A stretch of 64,000 bases of DNA from Nocardia sp. XZ_19_385 (lineage in GTDB: Bacteria; Actinomycetota; Actinomycetes; Mycobacteriales; Mycobacteriaceae), in assembly GCF_015355755.1 (NCBI RefSeq), contig NZ_JACVEE010000004.1, positions 1 through 64,000 of the forward strand. The letters run 5' to 3'. The translations under genes were made by a program, and so were the position numbers. The notes under the pieces were generated by a model that was not told the origin of the DNA, ran no database searches, and worked only from the letters and a program-made list of their open reading frames with translations. Below are positions 36,572 to 45,338 of this stretch, piece after piece. The stretch's first letter is position 1. Each line of letters starts with the position of its first letter.

Positions 36572-37234
36572 TCAGTCGTTCCATCCGTTGTATCCGAAGA
36601 GCATTTCCAGTGTCGCGTAGGGCAGTTCCGGATGACGTTGGTGCACAAGCTCGCCCGGCAGCGTGCATGGCGGCGCCTTCAGGGGGTTGGCGAGGGCTTG
36701 CAGTTCCACCGAGCGGGTGAGTGCGGGAGTGCCGCCGAGGCGGGGGTAGGCGCGGTGGGTCAGGTCCGCGAAGCCCGGCGGGAGGTCGGCGGGGCTGCCG
36801 CCGACATCGATGCCGATACCGTGGGCGGCGATCCAGATTTCGGCCGGCCGGCGTCGGCGGTAGACCGGTGAGTCGGTGAAGTTGTTGGTGTGCACGGCGA
36901 TGCCGTCCCAGATGATGTCGACACGCTCATCCGTGACGCCGTTGTCCTCCAGGAAGCAGGCCGCGAAATCGGCGCCGTCGAGTTCGAATTGCTGGTTGCC
37001 GTTCGCGGATTCGGACAATCCGATGTCGTGCAGGGCGCAGATGAGGAACAGGTTTTCCTCGTTGTAGTCCTGATCTGGTTGCAGCCCTTGGGTGTTGGCG
37101 TGCGCACGAGCGAACAGGAAGCCGCGGATGCTGTGATTGACCAGGTGCGGCTCCAGCGCGTCGACGATCAGCCGGTGGGTCTTGTCCGCCAGGGGCGTGG
37201 AAGGTAGCGCCAGGGTCTCGGTTGCGGTGGACAT
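36572..37234 (-). CDS. HD-domain protein, cyanamide hydratase-like
   Basis: 220 residues from the ATG preceded by AAGGAG. The HD metal site is NHSIRGFLFARAHAN for the first His and FLICALHDIGLSE for the HD pair, followed by VDIIWDGIAVHTN and IWIAAHGIGIDVGG for the remaining ligands. This His spacing is that of the DDI2/DDI3 cyanamide hydratase group, which adds water to cyanamide to give urea. Bacterial members may act on other nitriles or small nitrogen compounds. Middle gene of the operon, with a membrane protein upstream and an ABM enzyme downstream. Confidence 0.8.
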   Translation of the reverse strand: MSTATETLALPSTPLADKTHRLIVDALEPHLVNHSIRGFLFARAHANTQGLQPDQDYNEENLFLICALHDIGLSESANGNQQFELDGADFAACFLEDNGVTDERVDIIWDGIAVHTNNFTDSPVYRRRRPAEIWIAAHGIGIDVGGSPADLPPGFADLTHRAYPRLGGTPALTRSVELQALANPLKAPPCTLPGELVHQRHPELPYATLEMLFGYNGWND

Positions 37235-37254
37235 ACGTTGTCTCCTTTGCGAAT

Positions 37255-37713
37255 TCAGGCCGCGGAACCGGGCCGGACGATCATGAGGACCACGACGGCC
37301 GTCCACAGCAGGTTGTAGATGCCGGCGAGCATGGACAGGGTGCGCAACTGACGGCCGTCGTCGGGCGCGGCGAGCGCGGTGCGCTGCAGGGGATAGATCT
37401 GCAGGGCGACGAGTCCACCGGCCACGGCGGTGAGGACCATGGCCACGGTGATCCAGATTTCACCCATGCGGCCTTGGACGGCGGCCAGGACGATGCCGAC
37501 GAGCGGCACGATCAGGCCGATCTTCGCGTAGCCGCCGGTGATTCGGTGCATGGCCCGGGCAACGCCGGGGCTGCGTTCGGATTCGGCTGCTACGCCGAGG
37601 GCCGGCGCGGCGAGGACCGGCGCATAGCGCGGGAACAAACTGGTCGCGACCGCCGACCCGCCCACGAACACGATGCCCGCCACCACGTGGATCGACAGCA
37701 ACACATGTTCCAC
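37255..37713 (-). CDS. Four-helix membrane protein (DUF2269-like)
   Basis: 152 residues from a GTG with GAAGGGAG 8 nt upstream. The longer frame starts inside the operator dyad and is rejected. Four TM helices are predicted (HVLLSIHVVAGIVFVGGSAVA; YAKIGLIVPLVGIVLAAV; IWITVAMVLTAVAGGLVAL; LLWTAVVVLMIV). The first helix has the HVVAG type of motif seen in DUF2269/heme-associated membrane proteins. First gene of a three-gene operon that follows marR. Function unknown. Confidence 0.8.
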   Translation of the reverse strand: MEHVLLSIHVVAGIVFVGGSAVATSLFPRYAPVLAAPALGVAAESERSPGVARAMHRITGGYAKIGLIVPLVGIVLAAVQGRMGEIWITVAMVLTAVAGGLVALQIYPLQRTALAAPDDGRQLRTLSMLAGIYNLLWTAVVVLMIVRPGSAA

Positions 37714-37727
37714 CGATGAACTCCCTT

Positions 37728-37780
37728 CATCCTTCAATGTGGTTGAAGCCTAGCGCAAGCTTCAACCACATTGAAGGATG
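37728..37780. promoter_or_regulatory. Double MarR operator forming a 53-bp perfect dyad
   Basis: Arms of 22 bp (37728-37749 and 37759-37780) are perfectly inverted around a 9-nt centre. Each arm itself contains a palindromic box: CTTCAATGTGGTTGAAG at 37732-37748 and CTTCAACCACATTGAAG at 37760-37776 (CTTCAA-N5-TTGAAG). The box centres are 28 bp apart. It lies between the marR stop and the RBS of the membrane-protein gene. The RNA could also fold into a long hairpin. Confidence 0.8.
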
Positions 37781-37815
37781 TGTCCGGAATCACCCGTGCC
37801 GGTACGGCATCGACC

Positions 37816-38253
37816 TCAGGACTCGGCGAACACGGCGAGAATGGCGGCACCGACCTGCCGCAGAATCGGATCCGACTCCGGCCCGAACAGCTGGGAGTCG
37901 ACCGCCGACACGGCCTTGCGTGCCTCGGCCAGCAGCCGTTTGCCCTTCGCGGTGAGCTCGATCGTCGACGCCGACCCGGCCCGCGCCGTCAGATCCTGCA
38001 CCAACTCCGCGCTCACCAGCGCCTTGACCCCGTTGTGCACACTCTGCACACTCGTGCCCGACATCCGCGCCAACTCACTGAACGACACCCCGGGCAGGCT
38101 CGAGATATGCCCGAGCAAGCCCAGCCGGCCGACGGTCAGATCCAGTGGCGCGAGCGCGGCCGACAGCTCGGTCTCCACCTTGCGTGCGAGCGTCAGCACG
38201 ATGATCGAAGCGCTGGTCACCGGGGGAGTAGGCCGGGCATTGTCGGTGGTCAC
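37816..38253 (-). CDS. MarR-family regulator
   Basis: 145 residues from a GTG giving VTTDNARPTPP. The winged helix includes LTVGRLGLLGHISSLPGVSFSELARMSGTSVQSVHNGVKALVSAELVQ, with the wing ARAGSASTIELTAKG. The start has no strong RBS, but the long open frame upstream is clearly non-coding. It is transcribed in the same direction as the three-gene operon 100 nt downstream, and the double CTTCAA/TTGAAG operator lies between them. It is therefore the likely regulator of that operon. Confidence 0.88.
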   Translation of the reverse strand: MTTDNARPTPPVTSASIIVLTLARKVETELSAALAPLDLTVGRLGLLGHISSLPGVSFSELARMSGTSVQSVHNGVKALVSAELVQDLTARAGSASTIELTAKGKRLLAEARKAVSAVDSQLFGPESDPILRQVGAAILAVFAES

Positions 38254-38414
38254 GTGTTCATTTTCGCGCACGCGGACCGGCGTCCTGCCGGGAGCCGCCC
38301 GAGTGTGGCAGGACTCGTTGTCCGACACGCCGATTCGTCCGGCGCCAACTCCGTGGTCCTTCCGCCCCGGCTGACTAGGCTCCGCTTGTAGCAAACTGCC
38401 AGCGAAGGAGTGGG

Positions 38415-39581
38415 ATGGGAGCGGCCGTCGGGCAGGAGGCTTGGCAGGAACTGATCGGCCGCATGGTCGTGCAGAAGCGGCGGCTGGTGGAGTTCCGGGA
38501 GTACGAGTCCGATACCCGGCCGAATCCGGGTGCGAGCGAGGAGAGATTGCGGGCGGCCGAGCTCCGGCTGGGGCGGCCGCTGGATCCGCAGTACCGGGAA
38601 CTGCTGGCGGTGGCCGACGGCTGGGACTACTTCGACCTGTCCTATTCGCTGCTCGGGACCGAGGACATCGGCGCAGGTGCACGCTGGGCCTCGGGCTTGA
38701 TGCAGGCCGATATCTGGTTCGACGACGAAGAGTGGGCCGAGGAGGTCGGCGCGCCCAACGATCCCGCGCAGTATCAACTGGTCGTCGAGAACGACATCGG
38801 CTACGCCGGCAACATCTTCCTCTTCGCCGGGCAGGCGACCCGCTTGGTCACCGGAGCGGCGGTCCCGCTGCCGCCCGAGATGACCTACCCGGATCTCTTC
38901 AGCTTCTTCAGCGCCGAGCTCGACAGCATGATCGCCGAGGCCGATCAGGCAACACTCGGCGAATACTCCGAGCCGTGGTGGGGCCGCAACTTACGCACCC
39001 ATCCGCCGACCCTGGCCGAGATCGTCGCCAAGATCGCCGAATTGCACGCCATCGGACGCCCGGACACCCCGCCGCCGCTGCATCCGGGCGCCACCGACTA
39101 CGAACTGGCCCTGCTGCACCGCAACCTCGGCGGCTGCCTGCATCCGGAACACCGCGAGCTCCTATCGGTGTCCAACGGCCTGAGCACCCCCTATCACGGC
39201 GTCGGCGACATCCTGTCGGTGCAAGAGATCCTCGACGGCGCCCGCTGGCGAGACATGCTGGCGCGCAAGCAGATCGAAGACGACCGCTGCTACCGCGACC
39301 AAGTCCTCTACCGCCGCGACTCCGACCTCCCCGACCCCGAACCACTCGCCCCGGTCGCCGAACGCATCGGCTACATCCCCGCGGTCCCCTTCGCCATCTC
39401 CGGCTCCGACCCCCAGGGCATCGACACCCGCGACGGCCACGTCCGCGACCTCCTCATGGACGTCACCGTCTCCCGCGGCGCCCACCGCACCTCCGCCGGC
39501 ACCGTCCGCGCCCACCTCCTGCACGCCTGCTGGCGCATCTGGTGGGAAATCGGCTGCCCCAGCGGCGAATGCGGTCGCTGA
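38415..39581 (+). CDS. Tandem SUKH (SMI1/KNR4) domain protein
   Basis: 388 residues, ATG preceded by GAAGGAG. Two SUKH-type units are visible. The first (about 40-180) has SEERLRAAELRLGRPLDPQYRELLAVADGWD; the second (about 215-370) has DYELALLHRNLGGCLHPEHRELLSVSNGLS. Both are followed by acidic (D/E-rich) surfaces. SUKH proteins are frequent immunity proteins against nuclease and deaminase toxins, and some act in cell-wall regulation. No toxin gene is adjacent, so an orphan or broad immunity role is inferred only. The 3' end of the gene is duplicated just downstream. Confidence 0.82.
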   Translation: MGAAVGQEAWQELIGRMVVQKRRLVEFREYESDTRPNPGASEERLRAAELRLGRPLDPQYRELLAVADGWDYFDLSYSLLGTEDIGAGARWASGLMQADIWFDDEEWAEEVGAPNDPAQYQLVVENDIGYAGNIFLFAGQATRLVTGAAVPLPPEMTYPDLFSFFSAELDSMIAEADQATLGEYSEPWWGRNLRTHPPTLAEIVAKIAELHAIGRPDTPPPLHPGATDYELALLHRNLGGCLHPEHRELLSVSNGLSTPYHGVGDILSVQEILDGARWRDMLARKQIEDDRCYRDQVLYRRDSDLPDPEPLAPVAERIGYIPAVPFAISGSDPQGIDTRDGHVRDLLMDVTVSRGAHRTSAGTVRAHLLHACWRIWWEIGCPSGECGR

Positions 39582-39675
39582 GCCGACGGGCCACGGAGAG
39601 CCCGCCTGCTGGCGCATCTGGTGGGAAATCGGCTGCCCCAGCGGTGATGTGGTCGCTGAGCCGACGGGCCACGGA
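39525..39675. repeat. Direct duplication of the 3' end of the SUKH gene
   Basis: A 73-bp segment (39525-39597) that includes the last codons and stop of the SUKH gene is repeated at 39604-39675 with about 94% identity, one deletion and a few substitutions, after a 6-bp gap. The first copy starts in codons for AC(W)RIWWEIGC and runs 16 nt past the stop. Confidence 0.9.
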
Positions 39676-39782
39676 AGGCACCCCTGCCAGCGCTTTCTTC
39701 AAAAAACAGCACAGCGTGGCGGTGCGGGACTTAGCATCCGCTTACGCTGCTGGCTCGTAGCTGCTGGACGAAGGGATCGCCG

Positions 39783-40643
39783 ATGACCGAGACACTGGCT
39801 TCGCTGCGCCCTCGTGACGACGACGCGATGCGGGGCGAATTGCGCCTGGTCGCGCGCGACTCGGCAGCCCCGGTGGTTTTCGGCGGCGCCGTGCTGGCGG
39901 GCGACGTGCTGATGCTGTCGGAATTCCTCGGCACCCGCACCCGCGGGCTGCATGGGTTGCTGATTCCGCCGGCGAGCGGCCTGGGTGGCCGGGTGGTCGC
40001 GCTGCGCCAGCCCGCCGGCGTCGCGGACTATCCGAACGCGCCCTCGATCAGCCACGACTACGACCGGGTCGTTGTCGGCGAAGGCATCCGGTCGGTGGTT
40101 GCGGTCCCCGTGGTGGTGGGCGGGCAGGCACGCGCTGTGCTGTACGCGGCCGGCCGGAGTCAGCCGGTCGGCGACCGGGTAACCGATGTCCTCGCCCGGT
40201 CGGCGTCGCGGCTCGCCACCGAACTCGCGATCCGCGACGAAGTGGACCGGCGCATGAAGATGGCGCGGGCCGCGGCCGTCGCCACCGGCGCGGCCGATTC
40301 CGCACGAGCCGAGGGAATTCGCGGCGTCCACGCGGAACTACGCGGAATCGCCAGTGCCGTAACCGATCCCGTGCTGCGACGCACCCTGTCCGCATTGTCG
40401 GAGCGGCTCGCCGCGGTGATCTCGGGCGAGGATGCGCCCATGACCGACGTGACCTTGTCGCCACGCGAGCTCGATGTGCTCGCCCACGTCGCCCTGGGCT
40501 GCTCCAATGCCGAAGCGGCGGAACGACTATCGCTCCGCATGGACACGGTCAAGGGCTATCTGCGCAGTGCCATGCGCAAACTCGATGCGACCTCCCGGCA
40601 CGAAGCGGTGGTGAACGCGCGTCGCATGCGGCTGCTGCCCTAG
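39783..40643 (+). CDS. LuxR-type regulator with GAF-like sensor domain
   Basis: 286 residues. The N-terminal part (about 20-150) is GAF-like (GLHGLLIPPASGLGGRVVALRQP, VVVGEGIRSVVAVPVVVGGQARAVLYAA). A helical linker follows. The C-terminal LuxR HTH reads LSPRELDVLAHVALGCSNAEAAERLSLRMDTVKGYLRSAMRKL. This layout is common for activators of aromatic or fatty-acid degradation in Rhodococcus and Nocardia. The following genes, a carrier and an acyl-CoA synthetase, run in the same direction and are likely targets. The effector is unknown. Confidence 0.88.
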   Translation: MTETLASLRPRDDDAMRGELRLVARDSAAPVVFGGAVLAGDVLMLSEFLGTRTRGLHGLLIPPASGLGGRVVALRQPAGVADYPNAPSISHDYDRVVVGEGIRSVVAVPVVVGGQARAVLYAAGRSQPVGDRVTDVLARSASRLATELAIRDEVDRRMKMARAAAVATGAADSARAEGIRGVHAELRGIASAVTDPVLRRTLSALSERLAAVISGEDAPMTDVTLSPRELDVLAHVALGCSNAEAAERLSLRMDTVKGYLRSAMRKLDATSRHEAVVNARRMRLLP

Positions 40644-40778
40644 CGGATAGCCGCACCCTTGCGGGGCCGCGCCACTCCCTTCTTTCGGGGGTGGTTGCGC
40701 CGTGACCCGCATCACTATGGTCCCTTTCACCCTGCACACCCGACCGGATGGCGCAGGGGGCGTGAGAAGAGGATCCAC

Positions 40779-42089
40779 ATGACAAACCTGTCGCCAACCC
40801 AGGCTCCGGTGCCGCCACCCGGCACGAGCGTGCGCCGGGTGGCCGTAGCGAGCTGCATCGGCACCACCATCGAGTTCTACGACTTCTTCATCTACGGGAC
40901 CGCCGCCGCGCTGGTCTTCCCGAAGGTGTTCTTCCCGGCGCTCGGATCGACGGCGGGCACCGTCGCCTCCTTCGCGACCTTCGCGGTCGCCTTCTTCGCC
41001 CGCCCGGTCGGGGCCATGCTGTTCGGCCATTTCGGAGATCGGCTGGGCCGCAAGAAGACTCTGGTCTCGACCCTGTTGCTGATGGGTGTCTCCACGTTCC
41101 TGATCGGCCTGCTGCCCGGCGCCGCCACGATCGGCGTCGCCGCGCCGATCATCCTGGTGCTGTTGCGTTTCGGTCAGGGTTTCGCGGTCGGCGGCGAGTG
41201 GGCCGGCGCCACCCTGCTGACCGCCGAATACGCCCCACCGGGCAAACGCGGCCTCTACGCCATGTTCCCGCAGGTCGGTCCGGCCTTCGCTTTCCTGTTG
41301 TCCAGCGCCACCTTCCTGATCACCGGCCAGCTGCTGGGGGACACCAACCAGGCCTTCCTGGACTGGGGCTGGCGGATCCCGTTCCTGTTCTCCATCGTGC
41401 TGGTCGGCATCGGGCTGTACATGCGGCTGGCCATCGAGGAGACGCCGGTCTTCAAAGCGAATGCCGCCCTGACGACCGCGCCCGCCCGCCTGCCGTTCCT
41501 GGACGCCGTACGCTTCCAGACCCGGGAAATCCTGCTGACCGGCGGCACACTGGCCATCCAGTTCGGCTTCTTCTACATGGGCACCGCGTTCCTGGCCAGC
41601 TACGGCACCAAGACGCTCGGCTTCACCCGTCCGTTCGTGCTGACCGTGGGCATCGCGTCCGCGCTGGTATTCGGTGCGGCGATCGTGGTCTCGGCGCTCT
41701 ACTCCGACCGCATCGGCCGGCGGCGCGTGGTCATGTACTCCTCCGGCGCCGCCGTGATCTGGGCGCTGCTGCTGTTCCCGCTGCTCGACACCCGCTCGCC
41801 GGTGGCCTTCGCGATCGGAATCGCCATCACCCTGGGCATTTTCGGCCTCGCCTACGGCCCGGTCGGCGCGATGCTGCCGGAACTGTTCGAGACTCGTTTC
41901 CGCTACACAGGAGCCGGGCTCGGCTACAACCTGGGCGGCATTCTCGGCGGCGCGATTCCGCCGTTGATCGCCACTCCGCTCGCCGCGGCCTACGGCAGCA
42001 ATGCGATCGGCGTGCTGCTCGCCGGTATCGCGCTGCTCAGCTTCTTCTGCACAAAGGCGCTGGTGGAGACCAAAGACAAGGCACTGTAA
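40779..42089 (+). CDS. MFS transporter, metabolite:H+ symporter (MHS) family
   Basis: 436 residues with 12 TM helices. MHS signatures are ASCIGTTIEFYDFFIYGTAAA in TM1, FGHFGDRLGRKK after TM2, RFGQGFAVGGEWAGA in TM4-5, and LPELFETRFRYTGAGLGYNLGG in TM11. These carriers import shikimate, dicarboxylates, aromatic acids, betaine or proline. RBS GAAGAGGA precedes the ATG. It lies 37 nt before the acyl-CoA synthetase gene, so the imported acid may be activated to its CoA ester. Confidence 0.92.
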   Translation: MTNLSPTQAPVPPPGTSVRRVAVASCIGTTIEFYDFFIYGTAAALVFPKVFFPALGSTAGTVASFATFAVAFFARPVGAMLFGHFGDRLGRKKTLVSTLLLMGVSTFLIGLLPGAATIGVAAPIILVLLRFGQGFAVGGEWAGATLLTAEYAPPGKRGLYAMFPQVGPAFAFLLSSATFLITGQLLGDTNQAFLDWGWRIPFLFSIVLVGIGLYMRLAIEETPVFKANAALTTAPARLPFLDAVRFQTREILLTGGTLAIQFGFFYMGTAFLASYGTKTLGFTRPFVLTVGIASALVFGAAIVVSALYSDRIGRRRVVMYSSGAAVIWALLLFPLLDTRSPVAFAIGIAITLGIFGLAYGPVGAMLPELFETRFRYTGAGLGYNLGGILGGAIPPLIATPLAAAYGSNAIGVLLAGIALLSFFCTKALVETKDKAL

Positions 42090-42126
42090 CTGTATTCGCT
42101 CGTCACGTTCGATCAGGAGAAAGATC

Positions 42127-43743
42127 ATGACCGACCCCGCCGTCCGCGTCCGGCAACTGCTCGAGGAGTACGGCTCCCCGCAGGCGTGCGCCGCCGAGCT
42201 GCTGTGCGATCGGCACCCGGCCGACGCCGTCGCCTTCACCGTCATCGAAAACGATTTGTCCGCAACGGATCTGACGTTCGGTGAACTGCGTGAGCGGTCC
42301 ACCCGGTTCGCGGCGGCGCTGGCCGGTCTCGGCGTGCAGCCTGGTGACCGGGTGGGCGTGCTGATGGGCAAGTCCGCCGATCTGGTGACCGTGCTGCTGG
42401 GCATCTGGCGGCGGGGTGCGGTGCATGTGCCGCTGTTCACGGCTTTCGCCGCACCGGCGGTCGCCTTCCGTTTGGCGTCGAGCGCGGCGAAAGTCGTTGT
42501 GGCCGATGCGGATCAGCTGTCCAAGCTGGCGCCCGGCGAGGATATCCCCGCCGATCCAGCGTGGCAGGTGATCGTGGCGGGAGAGGCCGAGGGCGAACTG
42601 TCGGTCGGTGGCCCGCTGTCGCAGTACTCCGCCGATGACCCGCGCGGCGCGGCAGTGGCGGTCGGGCCGGACGGGCTGCTCGTCCAGCTTTACACCAGCG
42701 GCACCACCGGCACACCCAAGGGCGTGCCGGTACCGCTGCGGGCGCTCGCGAGTTTGCAGCTCTACCAGGAGTTCGGCCTCGACGTCCGGGCCGAGGACGT
42801 GTACTGGAACATCGCCGACCCCGGCTGGGCCTACGGGCTGTACTACACCCTGCTCACTCCGCTGGTGACCGGAATGCGCAGTCTCCTCTTGCATTCCGGC
42901 TTCTCGGCCGCGCTGACCTGGCAGGTGCTGGAACGCTTCGGCGTCACCAATTTCGCCGCCGCGCCCACCGTGTACCGCGCCCTGCGCGCCGACAGCGCCA
43001 CCGCCCCAACCGGTTTGGCGCTGCGCCGCGCCTCCTCGGCGGGTGAACCGCTGACCCCGGACATCCCGGCCTGGTCGGTCGGAACTCTCGGCCTGGCAGT
43101 ACGAGACCACTACGGCCAGACCGAAACCGGCATGCTCATCGCCAACGCCTGGCAGGACGACGTCCGCACCGAGACCCGGCCGGGCTCGATGGGCCAGCCA
43201 CTGCCCGGTTTCACCATGGCGATCCTCGCCGAAGACGCCGACACCGTGCTCGGCCCCCGGGAGCAGGGCCGGGTGGTGGTCGATCGGCAGCAGAGTCCGG
43301 GCATGTGGTTCCCCGGTTATGTGGACGCGCCGGAGAAGACCGCGTCCCGCTATGCCGGAGAAGGCCGCTGGTACCTCACCGGCGACGCGGGCATGGTCGA
43401 CGAGGACGGCTTCTTCTACTTCTCCGCCCGCGACGACGACGTGATCATCATGGCGGGCTACCGCATCGGCCCGTTCGACGTGGAAAGCGTTCTGGTACTG
43501 CACGACTCGGTAATAGAAGCCGCGGTCGTCGGCATGCCGGACGAGCTGCGCGGCGAGGTGATCGAAGCGTTCGTGGTGCTGCGCGAGGGCATAGCACCGG
43601 GTCCCGATCTGGAAACCGAACTGCAGCAGCTGGTGAAGACGAAGTTCGCGGCGCACGCCTACCCGCGCACCGTTCACTTCGTCGACAGCCTGCCGAAGAC
43701 CCCTAGCGGGAAGGTTCAGCGGTTCCTGCTGCGGCAGCGCTGA
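42127..43743 (+). CDS. Acyl-CoA synthetase (ANL superfamily, AMP-forming)
   Basis: 538 residues from the ATG preceded by AGGAGAA. It activates a carboxylic acid with ATP to the acyl-adenylate and then the CoA thioester. Motifs are LYTSGTTGTPKGVP (A3), DHYGQTETGM (A5), YLTGDAGMVDEDG (A7), ARDDDVIIMAGYRIGPFDVES (A8) and KTPSGKVQRF (A10, with catalytic Lys). It resembles medium-chain or aryl acyl-CoA ligases such as AcsM. The substrate is probably that of the upstream MHS carrier. The 3' end overlaps the convergent EamA gene by 41 nt. Confidence 0.93.
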   Translation: MTDPAVRVRQLLEEYGSPQACAAELLCDRHPADAVAFTVIENDLSATDLTFGELRERSTRFAAALAGLGVQPGDRVGVLMGKSADLVTVLLGIWRRGAVHVPLFTAFAAPAVAFRLASSAAKVVVADADQLSKLAPGEDIPADPAWQVIVAGEAEGELSVGGPLSQYSADDPRGAAVAVGPDGLLVQLYTSGTTGTPKGVPVPLRALASLQLYQEFGLDVRAEDVYWNIADPGWAYGLYYTLLTPLVTGMRSLLLHSGFSAALTWQVLERFGVTNFAAAPTVYRALRADSATAPTGLALRRASSAGEPLTPDIPAWSVGTLGLAVRDHYGQTETGMLIANAWQDDVRTETRPGSMGQPLPGFTMAILAEDADTVLGPREQGRVVVDRQQSPGMWFPGYVDAPEKTASRYAGEGRWYLTGDAGMVDEDGFFYFSARDDDVIIMAGYRIGPFDVESVLVLHDSVIEAAVVGMPDELRGEVIEAFVVLREGIAPGPDLETELQQLVKTKFAAHAYPRTVHFVDSLPKTPSGKVQRFLLRQR

Positions 43744-44701
43744 TCTCGGCCTGCTCCGCGTGCTGGTCCGCCGTGGTGAGCTCACCCCGGCGGACCACCA
43801 CGACACCGACGAGAATCAGTGCGCCACCCAGCAATTGGATCAACCGCGGCGCCTCACCGAGCAGCATCCACGCGAAACTCAGTGCGGCAAGGACTTCGAA
43901 GAGCGCGACGAAAGAGGCCAGGCGGGAGCCGAGTAGGCGGGTGGCGGCGATCCCGGAGACGTAGGCGAAAGCCGCCGTGACGACGCCGAGCACCAGCACC
44001 GGGACCCACCGGTCGACCGTGAAGTCCTGGAACACCACGGGATTCGTGGCGAAATCCAGCGGGACCAGGCCGAGCGCGCCCGCTACGAGCAGCACCAGCC
44101 CGCCGATCAGCAGCCCGCCCGCGGCCAGGACCGTGCCGGGCAGCGAGCCGTCACCGTGCGCCGAGAGCACGAAATACGCTGCCGCGCCGATCATCGCGGT
44201 CAACGCCCAGGCGATTCCGATCCAGCTGGCGGCCAGGCCCGAGCGCAGGTCGATGACGAGCACCAGGCCGGTCAACCCGATCAGCCCGCCCACAACCGTC
44301 CCCGCACCGGGGCGCTCGCGATGGCGCAGCCACAGATAGGCCACGACGGGGATCGGCGCGGTGTACTCGATCAGCAACGCCACGCCGACTTCCATGTACC
44401 GGACGGCGTTGAAGTACGCCAGCTGCGTGCCCGCGACGGCGAGCAACCCGTAGGCGGTGATGAGGGCGGCGTTGTGCCGCAGCAGCTGCCAGTTGCCGCG
44501 CAGCTGAACCGCCGCGATCGGCAGCAGCACGGCGGCGGCCACCAGCACCCGGACCGCGACCGCGGCCGCGGCGCTCCACCCGGCGTCCATCAGGCCGCGA
44601 GCCAGCGAGCCGGACAAACCGAACGACGTCGCCGACGCCACCGCGATGATCAGCCCGGATCTCAGCCGCCGCACGTTTATGTCATGAGTCATCGTCGCCA
44701 T
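43703..44701 (-). CDS. EamA/RhaT-type drug/metabolite transporter
   Basis: 332 residues with ten TM helices in two EamA repeats. The conserved EYTAPIPVVAYLWLRHRE appears after TM4 and LFEVLAALSFAWMLLGEAPRLIQLLGGALILVGV after TM9. Exports amino acids or small metabolites. Its 3' end overlaps the acyl-CoA synthetase by 41 nt. It is divergent from the CGNR regulator, a pairing that suggests local control. The tail is Ala/Glu-rich. Confidence 0.92.
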   Translation of the reverse strand: MATMTHDINVRRLRSGLIIAVASATSFGLSGSLARGLMDAGWSAAAAVAVRVLVAAAVLLPIAAVQLRGNWQLLRHNAALITAYGLLAVAGTQLAYFNAVRYMEVGVALLIEYTAPIPVVAYLWLRHRERPGAGTVVGGLIGLTGLVLVIDLRSGLAASWIGIAWALTAMIGAAAYFVLSAHGDGSLPGTVLAAGGLLIGGLVLLVAGALGLVPLDFATNPVVFQDFTVDRWVPVLVLGVVTAAFAYVSGIAATRLLGSRLASFVALFEVLAALSFAWMLLGEAPRLIQLLGGALILVGVVVVRRGELTTADQHAEQAEISAAAAGTAEPSR

Positions 44702-44739
44702 GGCTAATGACGCTACGAGCGGCTTGGTAATATGTCAAC

Positions 44740-45270
44740 ATGACTTTTGCTCATGACACCGAAGCGTCGCTGATCGCCGCGGTGGAGCTGGTGAACTCGG
44801 CCGAGGACCCGGACACCTTGACCGAGATCGCGCACCTGGACCGGTTTTTCGTCCAGCACCTGTACACCGGCGTGCACGCCGGCACCGCCGCTGAGCTCGC
44901 CGCGGTCCGCGCCCTGCGCCCGGCGCTGCGCCGCATGCTCACCAGCGACCGAGATACGGCGGTGCACCTGGTGAACGAGACCCTGGCCGAGCACCGCGCG
45001 TTGCCGCAACTGGTCCGGCACGGCGAGGTCGACTACCACATCCACGCGGTGCCCACCGACGCTCCGCTCCCGGTCCGCATCGCCGTCGAAACCGCCATGG
45101 CGCTGATCGATCTGATCCGCTCCGACGACATGAGCCGCCTGTCGATCTGCGCCGACGCCTCCTGCGACGGCATCGTGCTCGACCTGTCCCGCAACCGGTC
45201 GCGCCGCTATTGCAGCACCGCCTGCGGCAACCGCAACGCCGTCGCCGCCTACCGCGCCCGCAAGAAGTGA
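44740..45270 (+). CDS. CGNR zinc-finger regulator (ABATE domain)
   Basis: 176 residues. The N-terminal ABATE domain (about 10-120) contains NSAEDPDTLTEI and the stress-linked YTGVHAGTAAELAAVRALR. The C-terminal CGNR zinc finger is CADASCDGIVLDLSRN then RRYCSTACGNRNAVAAYRARK, giving Cys ligands and the CGNR motif. The family acts as transcription regulators. The gene starts 38 nt from the divergent EamA transporter and likely controls it. The ATG lies in the sequence AACATGACTTTTGC. Confidence 0.92.
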   Translation: MTFAHDTEASLIAAVELVNSAEDPDTLTEIAHLDRFFVQHLYTGVHAGTAAELAAVRALRPALRRMLTSDRDTAVHLVNETLAEHRALPQLVRHGEVDYHIHAVPTDAPLPVRIAVETAMALIDLIRSDDMSRLSICADASCDGIVLDLSRNRSRRYCSTACGNRNAVAAYRARKK

Positions 45271-45338
45271 GCGCCACCATTGAGTTCAGCGCGAACGTAA
45301 TCCTCGCCAGGACGGCACTTCGTTCCTAGCGTCGGGGC

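Noticed and set aside
45271..45338. SAM riboswitch in front of metY
   Set aside because: The gap is only 68 nt and shows no matching stems; too short for the SAM classes known before metY in actinobacteria.
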